Source: Pontimicrobium sp. SW4 (GTDB lineage Bacteria > Bacteroidota > Bacteroidia > Flavobacteriales > Flavobacteriaceae). Taken from it: DNA of 64,000 nt. The translations under genes were made by a program, and so were the position numbers. The DNA lies in assembly GCF_039954625.1 (NCBI RefSeq), contig NZ_CP157199.1:2232001-2296000 (forward strand), written 5' to 3'. Numbering within the stretch: the stretch's first letter is position 1; each line of letters opens with the position of its first letter. Under the pieces are notes generated by a model that worked only from the letters and a program-made list of their open reading frames with translations, did not search any database and was not told the DNA's origin. Shown here piece after piece: positions 50,770 to 60,285 of this stretch.

Positions 50770-51555
50770 TTGGAAATATTTGACGACTTATTAAAATTTA
50801 CTGTTCTAGATGTTATAGATATTATTTTAGTAGCTCTACTACTATACTACGTTTACAAGCTAATTAAAGGAACTGTTGCTATCAATATTTTTGTAGGTAT
50901 TGTTATTACATATCTTATTTTTTTACTAGTTGATGCTTTACAAATGAAAATGCTTACTAAGATTCTTGGTGGGTTTATGAGTGTAGGTATTATTGCCTTA
51001 ATTGTAGTGTTTCAACCAGAAATTAGAAAATTTCTATTAATGATTGGCTCCACTAACATTGGTTCTAAAAGTGGTATAACTAAACGCCTAAATTTTTTAA
51101 GAACCCAAGCTATCCATGATACAGAAGCTGAAACAGTTGTAGCTGCTTGTGTAAAAATGGGAAGTTCAAAAACAGGCGCTTTAATTGTATTAGAACGCAA
51201 CAATAACCTTGACTTTTTATTAGCTACTGGAGACGAAATGAATATTAAGGTTACCCAACCCATTTTGGAAAGTATTTTTTTTAAGAACAGTCCTTTACAT
51301 GACGGTGCTATAATTATAGCAGAGAATGTTATTAAAGCAACACGCGTTATTCTTCCAGTTAACAATGAAAAAAACATCCCAGAACGATTTGGCTTAAGAC
51401 ATCGTGCTGCCATAGGAATTACTGAAAAAACAGACGCACTTGCCATTGTAGTTTCCGAAGAAACAGGACAAATTTCTTATATTAAAAATGGCGAATTTAT
51501 TATGTATAAAAACACTGAAGAACTTGTTGAAAAAATTAAGGAAGACTTGACTTAA
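50770..51555 (+). CDS. cdaA: diadenylate cyclase, CdaA type
   Basis: 261 residues. Makes cyclic di-AMP from two ATP. Three N-terminal membrane helices (DIIDIILVALLLYYVYKLI, INIFVGIVITYLIFLLV, GIIALIVVFQPEI) are followed by the DAC domain with DGA motif (SPLHDGAIIIA) and RHR motif (FGLRHRAAIGI), both required for activity. Start: no ATG is in reach; TTG at 50770 gives MEIFDDLLKFTVLDVIDII, which agrees with family N-termini. Cyclic di-AMP controls osmolyte and potassium uptake and cell-wall homeostasis. Confidence 0.94.
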   Translation: MEIFDDLLKFTVLDVIDIILVALLLYYVYKLIKGTVAINIFVGIVITYLIFLLVDALQMKMLTKILGGFMSVGIIALIVVFQPEIRKFLLMIGSTNIGSKSGITKRLNFLRTQAIHDTEAETVVAACVKMGSSKTGALIVLERNNNLDFLLATGDEMNIKVTQPILESIFFKNSPLHDGAIIIAENVIKATRVILPVNNEKNIPERFGLRHRAAIGITEKTDALAIVVSEETGQISYIKNGEFIMYKNTEELVEKIKEDLT

Positions 51556-51585
51556 CTTTTCGTCAAAAAAACAAAAGTAAGCTCC

Positions 51586-53352
51586 CTAAGCTATCTCCTC
51601 TTGCAAAAACTGCACTTCGTATAAATTACGATAATAACCATCTTGCTTTTCTAAAAGCTCAGCATGTGTCCCTTGTTCCACAATTTCACCTGCATCCAAT
51701 ACTATAATATTGTTAGCTTTTTTTACTGTTGCTAATCTGTGTGCAATAACAATAGAGGTTCTACCTTCAGTAATTTTATCAGTAGCATCTTGTATTAATT
51801 GTTCAGAATAAGAATCTACTGATGACGTGGCCTCATCTAATATTAAAATACTCGGATTGGTTACATACGCTCTTAAGAAAGAAATTAATTGACGCTGTCC
51901 AGACGATAGCATCACACCACGCTCTTTTACATTATAATAATAGCCATTTGGTAAGCTCATTATAAAATCGTGAATGCCTATTTGCTTTGCAGCCTTTTGA
52001 ACTTGCTTTTCTGTAATGTTAGGGTCTCTTAAAGTTATATTGTTCAAAATAGTGTCTGCAAACAAAAACACATCTTGTAGTACTACAGCAACTTGTCTTC
52101 TAAGTGAGTTTAATGTCACTTCTTTGATATTGGTATCATCTATTAAAATATCTCCTGAATCAATTTTATAAAAACGATTCAATAAATTAATAATGGTCGA
52201 CTTTCCAGCTCCAGTAGCACCAACTATGGCAACCATATCTCCAGCTTTCACATCAAACGAAATACCTTTGAGTACTTCTTCGTCTTCAACATAAGAAAAA
52301 TGAACATTATTAAATGAAATATCTCCTTTAAAATGTGATGCAATTACTTCTCCTGAATCATCAATATTAGAAGTGGTATCCAACACCTTGAATACTCGAT
52401 CGGCAGCGACCATTCCCATTTGAAGTGTATTAAACTTATTGGCTATCTGGTTTAATGGACGAAACATCATAGGAATCATCATTATAAATGCTGTTAAATC
52501 TCCCAATGACGTTGTTTGCTCTAAAACCACATTTAAACCTCCAAACCAAACCACCAATCCAAGAGTAAGCGATGACAATAATTCTGCTATTGGAAAGAAA
52601 ATAGAGTTATACCAAACCGTTTTTAACCAGCCTTTTTTATGGCGTTCGTTAATTGCTTTAAAATTTTTATATTCAATATCTTCACGTGCAAACAGTTGTA
52701 AAATTTTCATTCCTGTAACACGTTCTTGTACAAACGAATTTAGGTTAGATACTTCGTTACGAACTTCTTCAAAGGCTTTTTTCATGTATTTCTGAAAAAT
52801 CTTTGTTGCTATTAAAACAAATGGTAATGTGCAAAACACTATAATACTTAAACGCCAATTCATTAAGGACATCATAATACCTACGAATAGCATTTTTAGA
52901 ATATCACTAAAAATCATGAAAAGCCCTTGACCAAAAATATCAGCGATACGCTCCATATCCGTCACTGCTCTGGTAATTAAAACACCTACTGATGAATTGT
53001 TATAATATTTCATTTTAAACCCTAGAATGTGTTTAAAAAGCTTCACCCTAATATCCCTAACAACCGATTGCCCAAGCCAACCAGCATAATAAATAAATAA
53101 CAAATTACTAGAAACTTCTAAAATTAAAAGCACCAACATAGCAATTATATAAGGCAAAAAACCTTCAAATTGTTGACTAGTAATATTCTCATCAATTGCT
53201 AATTGCAAAACTTTAGGTCGTAATGCACCAAACACAGCTAACCCTATAACAGTCACTAAAGAGACCACAAATACCCAGCGATAAGGCTTTATATAAAACA
53301 ACAACCTCTTGAAGAGCTTGGTATCAAAAACGTTTTCTTTCTTTTTAGTCAT
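51586..53352 (-). CDS. ABC exporter, fused permease and ATPase
   Basis: 588 residues. Six-helix membrane domain (about residues 25-310) followed by an NBD: Walker A GATGAGKST, Q-loop VLQDVFLFADT, signature LSSGQRQLISFLRAYV, Walker B ILILDEATSSVD, H-loop VIAHRLATV. Type IV (MsbA-like) homodimeric or heterodimeric exporter. The sister gene that heterodimers need is not adjacent. Overlaps truA by eight bases (53345-53352), so both are transcribed together. Substrate unknown; lipids, peptides or drugs are all possible. Confidence 0.94.
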   Translation of the reverse strand: MTKKKENVFDTKLFKRLLFYIKPYRWVFVVSLVTVIGLAVFGALRPKVLQLAIDENITSQQFEGFLPYIIAMLVLLILEVSSNLLFIYYAGWLGQSVVRDIRVKLFKHILGFKMKYYNNSSVGVLITRAVTDMERIADIFGQGLFMIFSDILKMLFVGIMMSLMNWRLSIIVFCTLPFVLIATKIFQKYMKKAFEEVRNEVSNLNSFVQERVTGMKILQLFAREDIEYKNFKAINERHKKGWLKTVWYNSIFFPIAELLSSLTLGLVVWFGGLNVVLEQTTSLGDLTAFIMMIPMMFRPLNQIANKFNTLQMGMVAADRVFKVLDTTSNIDDSGEVIASHFKGDISFNNVHFSYVEDEEVLKGISFDVKAGDMVAIVGATGAGKSTIINLLNRFYKIDSGDILIDDTNIKEVTLNSLRRQVAVVLQDVFLFADTILNNITLRDPNITEKQVQKAAKQIGIHDFIMSLPNGYYYNVKERGVMLSSGQRQLISFLRAYVTNPSILILDEATSSVDSYSEQLIQDATDKITEGRTSIVIAHRLATVKKANNIIVLDAGEIVEQGTHAELLEKQDGYYRNLYEVQFLQEEIA

Positions 53353-54097
53353 TTACTTTTAAAATATGATTTGGGTAATCAATTTTGGTTAAATATAAAC
53401 CATGTCCAGGAACCGACGCTCCAGCTTTTGATCTATCTTGCGATGTTATAATATTGTGAAATTGCTCAATACTAATTTTTCCTAAGCCAACTTCCATCAT
53501 TGTTCCAACTATAGCTCTTACCATATTTCGCAAAAAACGATTTGCAGTAATCGAAAAAATAAGCGTTTCATTTTCTTTTACCCATTCAGCATTCATAATG
53601 TTGCAATTATATGTTTTAACATCAGTATTACTTTTTGAAAAACATTTAAAGTTTTCATAATCAAATAACACCTTACACGCCTTATTCATTACATCAACAT
53701 CTAACGGAAGATTAAAATTATAAGAATAATTATAATCAAACACATTTTTAGTTAATGAAATTTTATAAACATAACTTCTACTTAAGGCATTAAACCGTGC
53801 GTGTGCATCACTAGAAACCTGAAAAACAGAATGTATAGCTATATCCTTTGGTAAAAAAGAATTCAATTTATAAATCAAATCTTCTGCTAAAAACTCTACA
53901 TTGGTATCAAAATGCGCAAACATCTGTTTAGCATGTACACCTGCATCTGTCCGTCCAGCTCCAACAATAGCAATAGTCTCTCTTAGCAAAGTAGACAACG
54001 CTTTCTCTAATACTTCTTGAACCGAAATTTCATTAGGTTGATTTTGCCATCCATGGTAAGCTTTTCCATTATAGGAAAGTTCAATAAAATACCTCAA
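53345..54097 (-). CDS. truA: tRNA pseudouridine(38-40) synthase
   Basis: 250 residues. Modifies uridines in the anticodon stem. Start MRYFIELSYNGKAYHGWQNQP is standard, with the catalytic Asp in GAGRTDAGVHAKQM (about residue 52). Further family segments are RSYVYKISLTKN, FCFSKS-type FKCFSKSNTDV and NRFLRNMVRAIVGTMMEVG. Translationally coupled to the ABC exporter. Confidence 0.97.
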   Translation of the reverse strand: MRYFIELSYNGKAYHGWQNQPNEISVQEVLEKALSTLLRETIAIVGAGRTDAGVHAKQMFAHFDTNVEFLAEDLIYKLNSFLPKDIAIHSVFQVSSDAHARFNALSRSYVYKISLTKNVFDYNYSYNFNLPLDVDVMNKACKVLFDYENFKCFSKSNTDVKTYNCNIMNAEWVKENETLIFSITANRFLRNMVRAIVGTMMEVGLGKISIEQFHNIITSQDRSKAGASVPGHGLYLTKIDYPNHILKVND

Positions 54098-54204
54098 TCT
54101 ATTTTGATACTTTTGTTAATAGTAAACAAAGATAAATAGATTTACGACTTTAGATTTATGATTAACATTTTATAATTAAATAAGCTAATAGTCATTACTT
54201 ATAT

Positions 54205-54696
54205 ATGAAGAAAATACTTTTGCTCTCAGACACTCACAGCTATATTGGAGACGATATAATTAAACACGTTAAAAAAGCTGACGAAGTTTGGCACGCAGGA
54301 GATATTGGCGATATACAAGTTACTGATACAATAAAAAAAATAAAACCTTTACGAGCAGTTTATGGTAATATTGACAGCCATGAGGTTAGAGCTGAATTCC
54401 CTGAAAACAATAGATTTACTTGTGAAAGCGTAAATATTTGGATTACACATATTGGAGGTTATCCAAAAAGATATAGCCCAAGAATAAAGAATGAGATAAT
54501 ATCTAATCCACCAGATGTATTTATATGTGGTCACTCACATATTCTAAAAGTGATGCCTGATAAAAAATTAAATCTTTTACACATGAATCCAGGTGCCATT
54601 GGCAAACATGGATTTCATACTGTAAGAACAATGCTACGTTTTGAAATTGATAACAAAAAAATTCAAAACTTAGAAGTGATTGAATTTAAGCGATAA
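54205..54696 (+). CDS. YfcE-type metallophosphoesterase
   Basis: 163 residues, calcineurin-like fold. Metal ligands are in LLSDTHSYIGD, HAGDIGD, VYGNIDSHE, THIGGYPKRY and CGHSHIL, in the order expected for the family. Cytoplasmic Mn-dependent phosphodiesterase. Divergent from truA (107-base gap). Natural substrate unknown. Confidence 0.93.
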   Translation: MKKILLLSDTHSYIGDDIIKHVKKADEVWHAGDIGDIQVTDTIKKIKPLRAVYGNIDSHEVRAEFPENNRFTCESVNIWITHIGGYPKRYSPRIKNEIISNPPDVFICGHSHILKVMPDKKLNLLHMNPGAIGKHGFHTVRTMLRFEIDNKKIQNLEVIEFKR

Positions 54697-54699
54697 AAA

Positions 54700-54730
54700 G
54701 AAAGCCCAAAGTTTTCACTTTGAGCTTTCA
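54700..54730. terminator. hairpin between convergent genes
   Basis: GAAAGCCCAAAGT pairs with ACTTTGAGCTTTC around TTTC with one mismatch. T-run is weak, so termination is plausible but not strong. Confidence 0.5.
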
Positions 54731-54757
54731 CGCACTAATACTACTAAGATGATAGGT

Positions 54758-55168
54758 TTATCTTAATCGGTCTACAGATTTTACAAGTTCTTCATCCTTT
54801 TTTATGGCTTTATTGGCTAAAACCAAAAATACGATAGAAAAAATAGGTAGAAGAATCCCAATACCTTTCTCAGAAACCGTAGTTTCTCCAGATAAATTTA
54901 GTGATCGATACACAAATAATCCTAGTAAAATAAAGTTTAATATGATGTTAAGTCGCCCCATAACAAACTGAGACTTCCTGTTTTTAAACATAAATATTGC
55001 ACTCAAAGATAACAATGCTGAGCCACAAAATAGACCCAAGTACAACATTTCATTTTTTGCAAAAAAAGAAATACCTTCGTTTGTTGTCCACAAATCAAAC
55101 ACAAAAATTAATCCTGCCGAAATCCCAGCAGCAACTAAAAGATAAATTGTTTGAATTCTTTGAAGCAT
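54758..55168 (-). CDS. DUF4293 membrane protein
   Basis: 136 residues with four membrane helices (IYLLVAAGISAGLIFVF, LYLGLFCGSALLSLSAIFMF, GRLNIILNFILLGLFVYRSL, GIGILLPIFSIVFLVLA) and a short charged tail. MLQRIQTIYLLVAAGISAG is a typical start. DUF4293 genes are usually divergent from rho in Bacteroidota, as here. Function unknown. Confidence 0.9.
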   Translation of the reverse strand: MLQRIQTIYLLVAAGISAGLIFVFDLWTTNEGISFFAKNEMLYLGLFCGSALLSLSAIFMFKNRKSQFVMGRLNIILNFILLGLFVYRSLNLSGETTVSEKGIGILLPIFSIVFLVLANKAIKKDEELVKSVDRLR

Positions 55169-55382
55169 TCTTTATAAAATTTGAAAGACAAAAATAATAG
55201 TTCTTTTTAAAACATATACTATTTATTAAAAATAAAGTTGTATAATTGCAGTAGTATTGTGCAACATACTGTACCGCACGACTTTAAATCTTCAAAAAAA
55301 ACATATAAATTATTCTCTCAATTTCCCAAAGGAAAATAGGAACAATTTAATTTCTTAAAAACCCATTTATATTAATTCAACA

Positions 55383-57038
55383 ATGTTTGAAATTTCACAA
55401 TTAAAAGAAAAAAAGCTTCCTGAATTACAGGAAATAGCTAAAAACCTGAACATCTCTAAGTATCGTTCATTAAAAAAACTTGATTTGGTTTATCAGATCT
55501 TAGATTATCAAGCTGCAAATCCAACTTCGGCTCCAGCTCCTCAAAAAGCTGATAAAGAACGTCCGAGACCTCAACGACAAAAGAGAGAGCGTGTACAAAG
55601 AAATAATGACGCGCCTTCTCAAAAAACAATTGATTTTAAAGAAAAATCTGAAAACAATCCAGATATTGCTAAAGATCAACAAAAAAAGGAAGTAATCCCT
55701 CAAAAACCTGAGCCTTCAAATAAAGATTCTCAAAAAAGAGAACCTAAACAGCCAGAATCTACAAACAACGACTTACAAAAAAGAGAGCCTCAAAATCGTC
55801 CTCAAAAAGATAAAGATAGAAATCAAAATAGAAATCAAAATAAAGGCAACCAAAACAAAGGTAACCAAGGCAATAACGGAAACAAGGACAATCGTAACCG
55901 TTATCGTGAACCAGATTTTGAATTTGACGCTATCATAGAAAGCGAAGGCGTTCTAGACGTTATGCAAGATGGTTATGGTTTCTTACGCTCATCAGATTAC
56001 AATTACTTATCATCTCCAGATGATATTTATGTATCGCAATCTCAAATAAGATTATTTGGTTTAAAAAAGGGAGATACCGTTTTAGGAAATGTAAGACCAC
56101 CTAAAGAGGGCGAAAAATATTTCCCTCTAATTAAAGTAACAAAAATTAATGGACTCGATCCCCAAGTAGTAAGAGACCGTGTATCTTTTGAGCATCTTAC
56201 ACCGCTTTTCCCACAGGAAAAATTCAATATAGCTGAAAAACAAAGTACTATTTCTACTAGAATTATGGATTTGTTTTCACCTATTGGAAAAGGACAACGT
56301 GGTATGATTGTATCGCAACCAAAAACAGGTAAAACAATGCTACTAAAAGATGTAGCAAATGCAATTGCTGCAAATCATCCTGAAGTTTATCAAATGATAT
56401 TATTAATTGATGAACGACCAGAAGAGGTAACAGATATGCAACGTAATGTTAGAGGCGAAGTAATTGCTTCAACATTTGATAAGGAAGCAAACGAACATGT
56501 GAAAATTGCAAACATCGTACTAGAAAAAGCTAAGAGACTTGTAGAATGTGGTTATGATGTTGTAATACTTTTAGATTCTATTACACGTTTAGCAAGAGCG
56601 TATAACACCGTTCAACCTGCTTCTGGTAAAATATTAAGTGGTGGTGTTGACGCCAATGCTTTGCATAAGCCAAAACGTTTCTTTGGTGCTGCTCGTAATA
56701 TAGAAAATGGAGGATCCTTAACAATTATTGCTACTGCATTAACTGAAACTGGATCTAAAATGGACGAAGTAATTTTTGAAGAATTTAAAGGAACTGGCAA
56801 CATGGAATTACAGTTAGATAGAAAAATATCTAATAGAAGAATTTTCCCTGCTATTGATTTAACATCTTCAAGTACGCGTCGTGATGATATTTTGTTAGAC
56901 GAAGCTACAATACAAAGAATGTGGGTAATGCGTAAATACTTAGCAGATATGAACCCTGTAGAAGCTATGGAATTTATTAACGATCGCTTCAAACAAACTA
57001 AAAATAATGAAGAGTTTTTAATTTCAATGAATAGTTAG
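55383..57038 (+). CDS. rho: transcription termination factor Rho
   Basis: 551 residues, hexameric RNA helicase. Rho_N helices at the start ([22 protein letters not shown]), then a ~130-residue charged insert very rich in Gln, Asn and Arg (about 50-175: [33 protein letters not shown]), then the OB fold ([20 protein letters not shown]) and ATPase: Walker [11 protein letters not shown], Walker [18 protein letters not shown]-loop [14 protein letters not shown]. Long insert is normal for Bacteroidota. A ~120-nt leader lies upstream (55261-55382), perhaps for autoregulation. Confidence 0.97.
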   Translation: MFEISQLKEKKLPELQEIAKNLNISKYRSLKKLDLVYQILDYQAANPTSAPAPQKADKERPRPQRQKRERVQRNNDAPSQKTIDFKEKSENNPDIAKDQQKKEVIPQKPEPSNKDSQKREPKQPESTNNDLQKREPQNRPQKDKDRNQNRNQNKGNQNKGNQGNNGNKDNRNRYREPDFEFDAIIESEGVLDVMQDGYGFLRSSDYNYLSSPDDIYVSQSQIRLFGLKKGDTVLGNVRPPKEGEKYFPLIKVTKINGLDPQVVRDRVSFEHLTPLFPQEKFNIAEKQSTISTRIMDLFSPIGKGQRGMIVSQPKTGKTMLLKDVANAIAANHPEVYQMILLIDERPEEVTDMQRNVRGEVIASTFDKEANEHVKIANIVLEKAKRLVECGYDVVILLDSITRLARAYNTVQPASGKILSGGVDANALHKPKRFFGAARNIENGGSLTIIATALTETGSKMDEVIFEEFKGTGNMELQLDRKISNRRIFPAIDLTSSSTRRDDILLDEATIQRMWVMRKYLADMNPVEAMEFINDRFKQTKNNEEFLISMNS

Positions 57039-57061
57039 TTCAAAAGCTTCAAACAATAATA

Positions 57062-57102
57062 AATAAGCAAAGCCTTAGTTAAAAACTAAGGCTTTGCTTA
57101 TT
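57062..57102. terminator. strong intrinsic terminator after rho
   Basis: AATAAGCAAAGCCTTAGTT pairs with AACTAAGGCTTTGCTTATT around AAA, a 19-bp stem. Located 24 bases after the stop codon. The T-run is short, so it may stabilise the 3' end rather than act alone. Confidence 0.7.
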
Positions 57103-57109
57103 GCCAAAT

Positions 57110-57142
57110 AAAAAAGCCTCTCTTTAAGAGAAGCTTTTTTTA
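57110..57142 (-). terminator. terminator of rpsT
   Basis: AAAAAAGC / GCTTTTTT outer stem with inner TCTCTT/AAGAGA (one mismatch pair). U-run on the minus strand. 26 bases after the rpsT stop. Confidence 0.75.
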
Positions 57143-57167
57143 TTTTATAAAAGTTGTAACGTACTTA

Positions 57168-57419
57168 CTATAAAGCAGCAATGTGCTTAGCAAGTCCAGA
57201 CTTTAAATTAGCTGCTTTATTATCATGGATAATATTTTTCTTAGCTAATTTATCAATCATTGAAATAACTGAAGGAAATAATTTTTCAGCATCTTTTTTC
57301 TTTTCCATATCACGTAATTTTTTAATAGCATTACGTGTGGTTTTATGCTGATACTTATTTCTTAAGCGTTTTGCTTCGTTACTTCTAATTCTTTTTAACG
57401 CTGACTTATGATTTGCCAT
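57168..57419 (-). CDS. rpsT: 30S ribosomal protein S20
   Basis: 83 residues, helical and strongly basic. MANHKSALKRIRSNEAKRLRNKYQHKTTRNAIKKLRDM is the S20 start; ends KSGLAKHIAAL. Binds 16S rRNA 5' domain. Next to tRNA-Glu and facing rho, a common Flavobacteria arrangement. Confidence 0.97.
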   Translation of the reverse strand: MANHKSALKRIRSNEAKRLRNKYQHKTTRNAIKKLRDMEKKKDAEKLFPSVISMIDKLAKKNIIHDNKAANLKSGLAKHIAAL

Positions 57420-57440
57420 TTTGTTTTTTTTAAATCGTTG

Positions 57441-57512
57441 TAGCCCGTAGGGGAATCGAACCCCTCTTACCAGGATGAAAACCTGGCGTCCTAGCCGATA
57501 GACGAACGGGCC
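57441..57512 (-). tRNA. tRNA-Glu (TTC)
   Basis: 72 nt. Acceptor GGCCCGT/ACGGGCT (G1 pairs T72 as wobble). Anticodon loop TTTTCAT on stem CCAGG/CCTGG, so the anticodon is TTC. T arm AGGGG/CCCCT with TTCGATT loop. Upstream (57530-57537) the minus strand has TAAATTTG, a -7 consensus. Confidence 0.95.
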
Positions 57513-57529
57513 ATTTTATTTTGAGTTTG

Positions 57530-57537
57530 CAAATTTA
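57530..57537 (-). promoter_or_regulatory. -7 box for tRNA-Glu/rpsT
   Basis: TAAATTTG on the minus strand, 17 nt before the tRNA 5' end; no strong TTG -33 box seen. Confidence 0.45.
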
Positions 57538-57660
57538 ATTCTAAATTTTTAAACTCCTAATTGTTTTCAAATAACTTACAATGTTTCCATTGCGGATGCA
57601 AAAATACAACTATTTTTAAATGTTGCAACTTCTTAATGATTTTTTTCGCAAAATTTATTA

Positions 57661-59139
57661 TTAATAAGCTTTTGCAAATAAAACTCGCTGTTTAGAAGCG
57701 TTTCCTGAGTACACACATTTACCTGCTTCAACTTCATTATCGATAGGAATACACCTAATAGTCGCTTTTGTTAGTTCTTTAATTTTATTTTCAGTTTCTG
57801 ATGTACCATCCCAATGCGCAGAAATAAACCCTGTTTTATTCTCTAAAACTTCTTTAAACTCATCAAACGTATCTACTTCAGTAATATGAGAGTTTCTAAA
57901 ATTAAGTGCCTTGTTAAATAATGCATCTTGAATTTCTTTCATTAAACTCTCAACAGTTTCAGTAAGTGCATCCAAAGAAACTACTTCTTTAGTTAATGTA
58001 TCTCTTCTAGCCAACTCTACTGTTCCATTTTCTAAATCTTTTGGACCAATAGCTATACGTAACGGCACACCTTGCAATTCGTGTTGTGCAAATTTTGCTC
58101 CTGGTCTAAAAGTAGTTCTGTTATCAAATTTCACAGAAACACCTTTTACTCTTAAGTCTGCTATTATTTTATTGGCTACTTTAGATACCTCATCTAATTG
58201 CTCATCACTTCTATAAATAGGTACAATGACTACTTGATTTGGCGCTAAATTTGGAGGTAAAACCAAGCCTTTATCATCACTATGAGTCATAATTAAAGCT
58301 CCCATTAATCGTGTAGATACTCCCCAGGACGTTGCCCAAACATAGTCTTGTTTCCCTTCTTTATTTGTGAATTTCACATCAAAAGCTTTAGCAAAATTCT
58401 GACCTAAAAAATGTGATGTTCCAGCTTGCAACGCCTTTCCATCCTGCATTAGTGCTTCTATACACATGGTTTCCTCGGCTCCTGCAAAACGTTCGCTCTC
58501 AGTTTTTAATCCTTGAATAACAGGAATCGCCATAAAGTTTTCAGCAAAGTCGGCATAAACATTATTTATTAGCTTTGTTTCTTCCCAAGCTTCTTCTTTG
58601 GTTGCATGAGCTGTATGCCCTTCTTGCCATAAAAACTCCGCAGTACGCAAAAACAAACGTGTACGCATTTCCCAACGTACAACATTTGCCCATTGGTTTA
58701 TTAATAATGGTAAATCTCTGTACGATTGAATCCAGCCTTTATAGGTATTCCAAATAATTGCTTCACTTGTAGGTCTTACAATCAGTTCTTCTTCAAGTTT
58801 CGCTTCAGGATCAACTCTTAGTTTTCCTTCATTATCAGGATCGTTTTGCAATCTGTAATGAGTTACAATAGCACACTCTTTGGCAAAGCCTTCGGCATTT
58901 TTCTCTTCGGCTTCAAACAAACTTTTAGGCACAAATAATGGAAAATATGCATTTTGATGTCCAGTTTCTTTAAACATTCTATCCAATTCAGCTTGCATCT
59001 TCTCCCAAATAGCATAACCATAAGGTTTTATTACCATACAACCTCTAACTGCCGAGTTTTCAGCCATATCAGCCTTAACAACCAGTTCGTTATACCATTT
59101 TGAATAGTCTTCGCTCCTACTAGTGAGATTTTTACTCAT
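57661..59139 (-). CDS. proS: prolyl-tRNA synthetase
   Basis: 492 residues, the short type without the editing insertion (archaeal/eukaryotic-like form used by Bacteroidota). Class II motifs: motif 1 [17 protein letters not shown], motif 2 [34 protein letters not shown], motif 3 [22 protein letters not shown]. Anticodon-binding domain near residues 290-380 ([30 protein letters not shown]). The C-terminal zinc-like domain ends with [19 protein letters not shown]. Start codon at 59139 begins [19 protein letters not shown], the family pattern. Confidence 0.97.
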   Translation of the reverse strand: MSKNLTSRSEDYSKWYNELVVKADMAENSAVRGCMVIKPYGYAIWEKMQAELDRMFKETGHQNAYFPLFVPKSLFEAEEKNAEGFAKECAIVTHYRLQNDPDNEGKLRVDPEAKLEEELIVRPTSEAIIWNTYKGWIQSYRDLPLLINQWANVVRWEMRTRLFLRTAEFLWQEGHTAHATKEEAWEETKLINNVYADFAENFMAIPVIQGLKTESERFAGAEETMCIEALMQDGKALQAGTSHFLGQNFAKAFDVKFTNKEGKQDYVWATSWGVSTRLMGALIMTHSDDKGLVLPPNLAPNQVVIVPIYRSDEQLDEVSKVANKIIADLRVKGVSVKFDNRTTFRPGAKFAQHELQGVPLRIAIGPKDLENGTVELARRDTLTKEVVSLDALTETVESLMKEIQDALFNKALNFRNSHITEVDTFDEFKEVLENKTGFISAHWDGTSETENKIKELTKATIRCIPIDNEVEAGKCVYSGNASKQRVLFAKAY

Positions 59140-59240
59140 ATATTTTAATTTGGCACAAAAATTGTGACTATGTTAAATAAAAAAATAGTTGGACAAAACT
59201 AACTATTTTTGTTATGTTCAACAATTTAATTTAAAGAGAT

Positions 59241-60257
59241 ATGAAATTATATAACTACTTAAATTCCAAAATATCCATAATTGGAGCGTTAATCCTAACA
59301 ATAGGACTAACTTCCTGTGGATCTTACCAATATGCCAGTTATGATAATGATGGTATTTATGGAGAACCTGAAGTGATTGTTGACAAAGAAGTTAATTATG
59401 TTGAAACATCTAACGTCTCTGAAAACTCAAACTATTATAAAAACTACTTTAAAGAAAAAGCAGACGAACTTGATAACATGAATGCAGAAGGCGTTATTTT
59501 TACTGATATAGATTCTTATCAGGGCTCTTATAATGTAGAAAACGATTCTTTAAATCAAGAAAATTATGCTGGTTGGGGTTATAGTGATAATATAACCGTT
59601 AATATCTATAATAGAACTCCTCTTTATGATTCGTTTTGGTATCCGCGATATGGATGGTACAACAATTGGAACTTTGGCTATTATGGTTATTCTGACTATT
59701 GGTATTCTCCTTTTTATGTTGGGTGGAGCAGACCTTGGTATGGTTACGGTTATCCTTATTATTATGGTTACCCATATTATGGCTACAACAATTACTATTA
59801 CGGAAACATATATAACAGAAGAACTTTAGCATATAGCGCAAGCAGAAGAGGATCTGTTTACGCAAATAATGGTGTAAGTGGAATCACAAATAGACGTAAT
59901 GGAATAACTAGTTCTAACAGACGTAGCTCAATAAATAGTAGAACTACTAACTTAAGAAACAATGCTACTAGAAGTAGTAACTCTAGAGTTAATGCAACTA
60001 GATCTAGTAATTCGCGTGTGAATTCTCAATCAAGGCCAACAAGAAGTTCTCGTGTAGGAACCAGATCGAATACTACTAGATCAAGTAGATCAACAACAAC
60101 TAGATCGTCTTCAACTAGATCTAATAACACTTCAACTAGATCTAATAACAATAGTTCTAGAAGATCTAATAATGTTAGTTCTAGCACTAGGTCGTCTTCT
60201 AACAATAGTTCAACTAGAAGTAGTAGTAGAAGTAATTCATCTAGAAGAAACAATTAA
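59241..60257 (+). CDS. low-complexity lipoprotein (Tyr/Gly-rich then Ser/Arg/Asn-rich)
   Basis: 338 residues. Signal with lipobox (GALILTIGLTSC, Cys26). Middle part (about 140-195) is rich in Tyr, Gly and Trp (YYGYPYYGYNNYYYGN). The last ~140 residues are almost only Ser, Arg, Asn and Thr (TRSSNSR, TRSNNNSSRRS), strongly basic. I know similar proteins in Flavobacteriaceae with uninformative names. The composition suggests an envelope-bound, nucleic-acid- or polysaccharide-sticky tail, which is inference. The Ser/Arg repeats also make it prone to repeat-length variation. Confidence 0.8.
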   Translation: MKLYNYLNSKISIIGALILTIGLTSCGSYQYASYDNDGIYGEPEVIVDKEVNYVETSNVSENSNYYKNYFKEKADELDNMNAEGVIFTDIDSYQGSYNVENDSLNQENYAGWGYSDNITVNIYNRTPLYDSFWYPRYGWYNNWNFGYYGYSDYWYSPFYVGWSRPWYGYGYPYYYGYPYYGYNNYYYGNIYNRRTLAYSASRRGSVYANNGVSGITNRRNGITSSNRRSSINSRTTNLRNNATRSSNSRVNATRSSNSRVNSQSRPTRSSRVGTRSNTTRSSRSTTTRSSSTRSNNTSTRSNNNSSRRSNNVSSSTRSSSNNSSTRSSSRSNSSRRNN

Positions 60258-60285
60258 ACAAGGTTGAAAAAGAAAAATTAAAAGT

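Noticed and set aside
59599..60253. Antisense frames over the low-complexity lipoprotein (Leu-rich and His/Asn-rich)
   Set aside because: Repeat composition keeps other frames open. The plus-strand gene has a lipobox signal and context.
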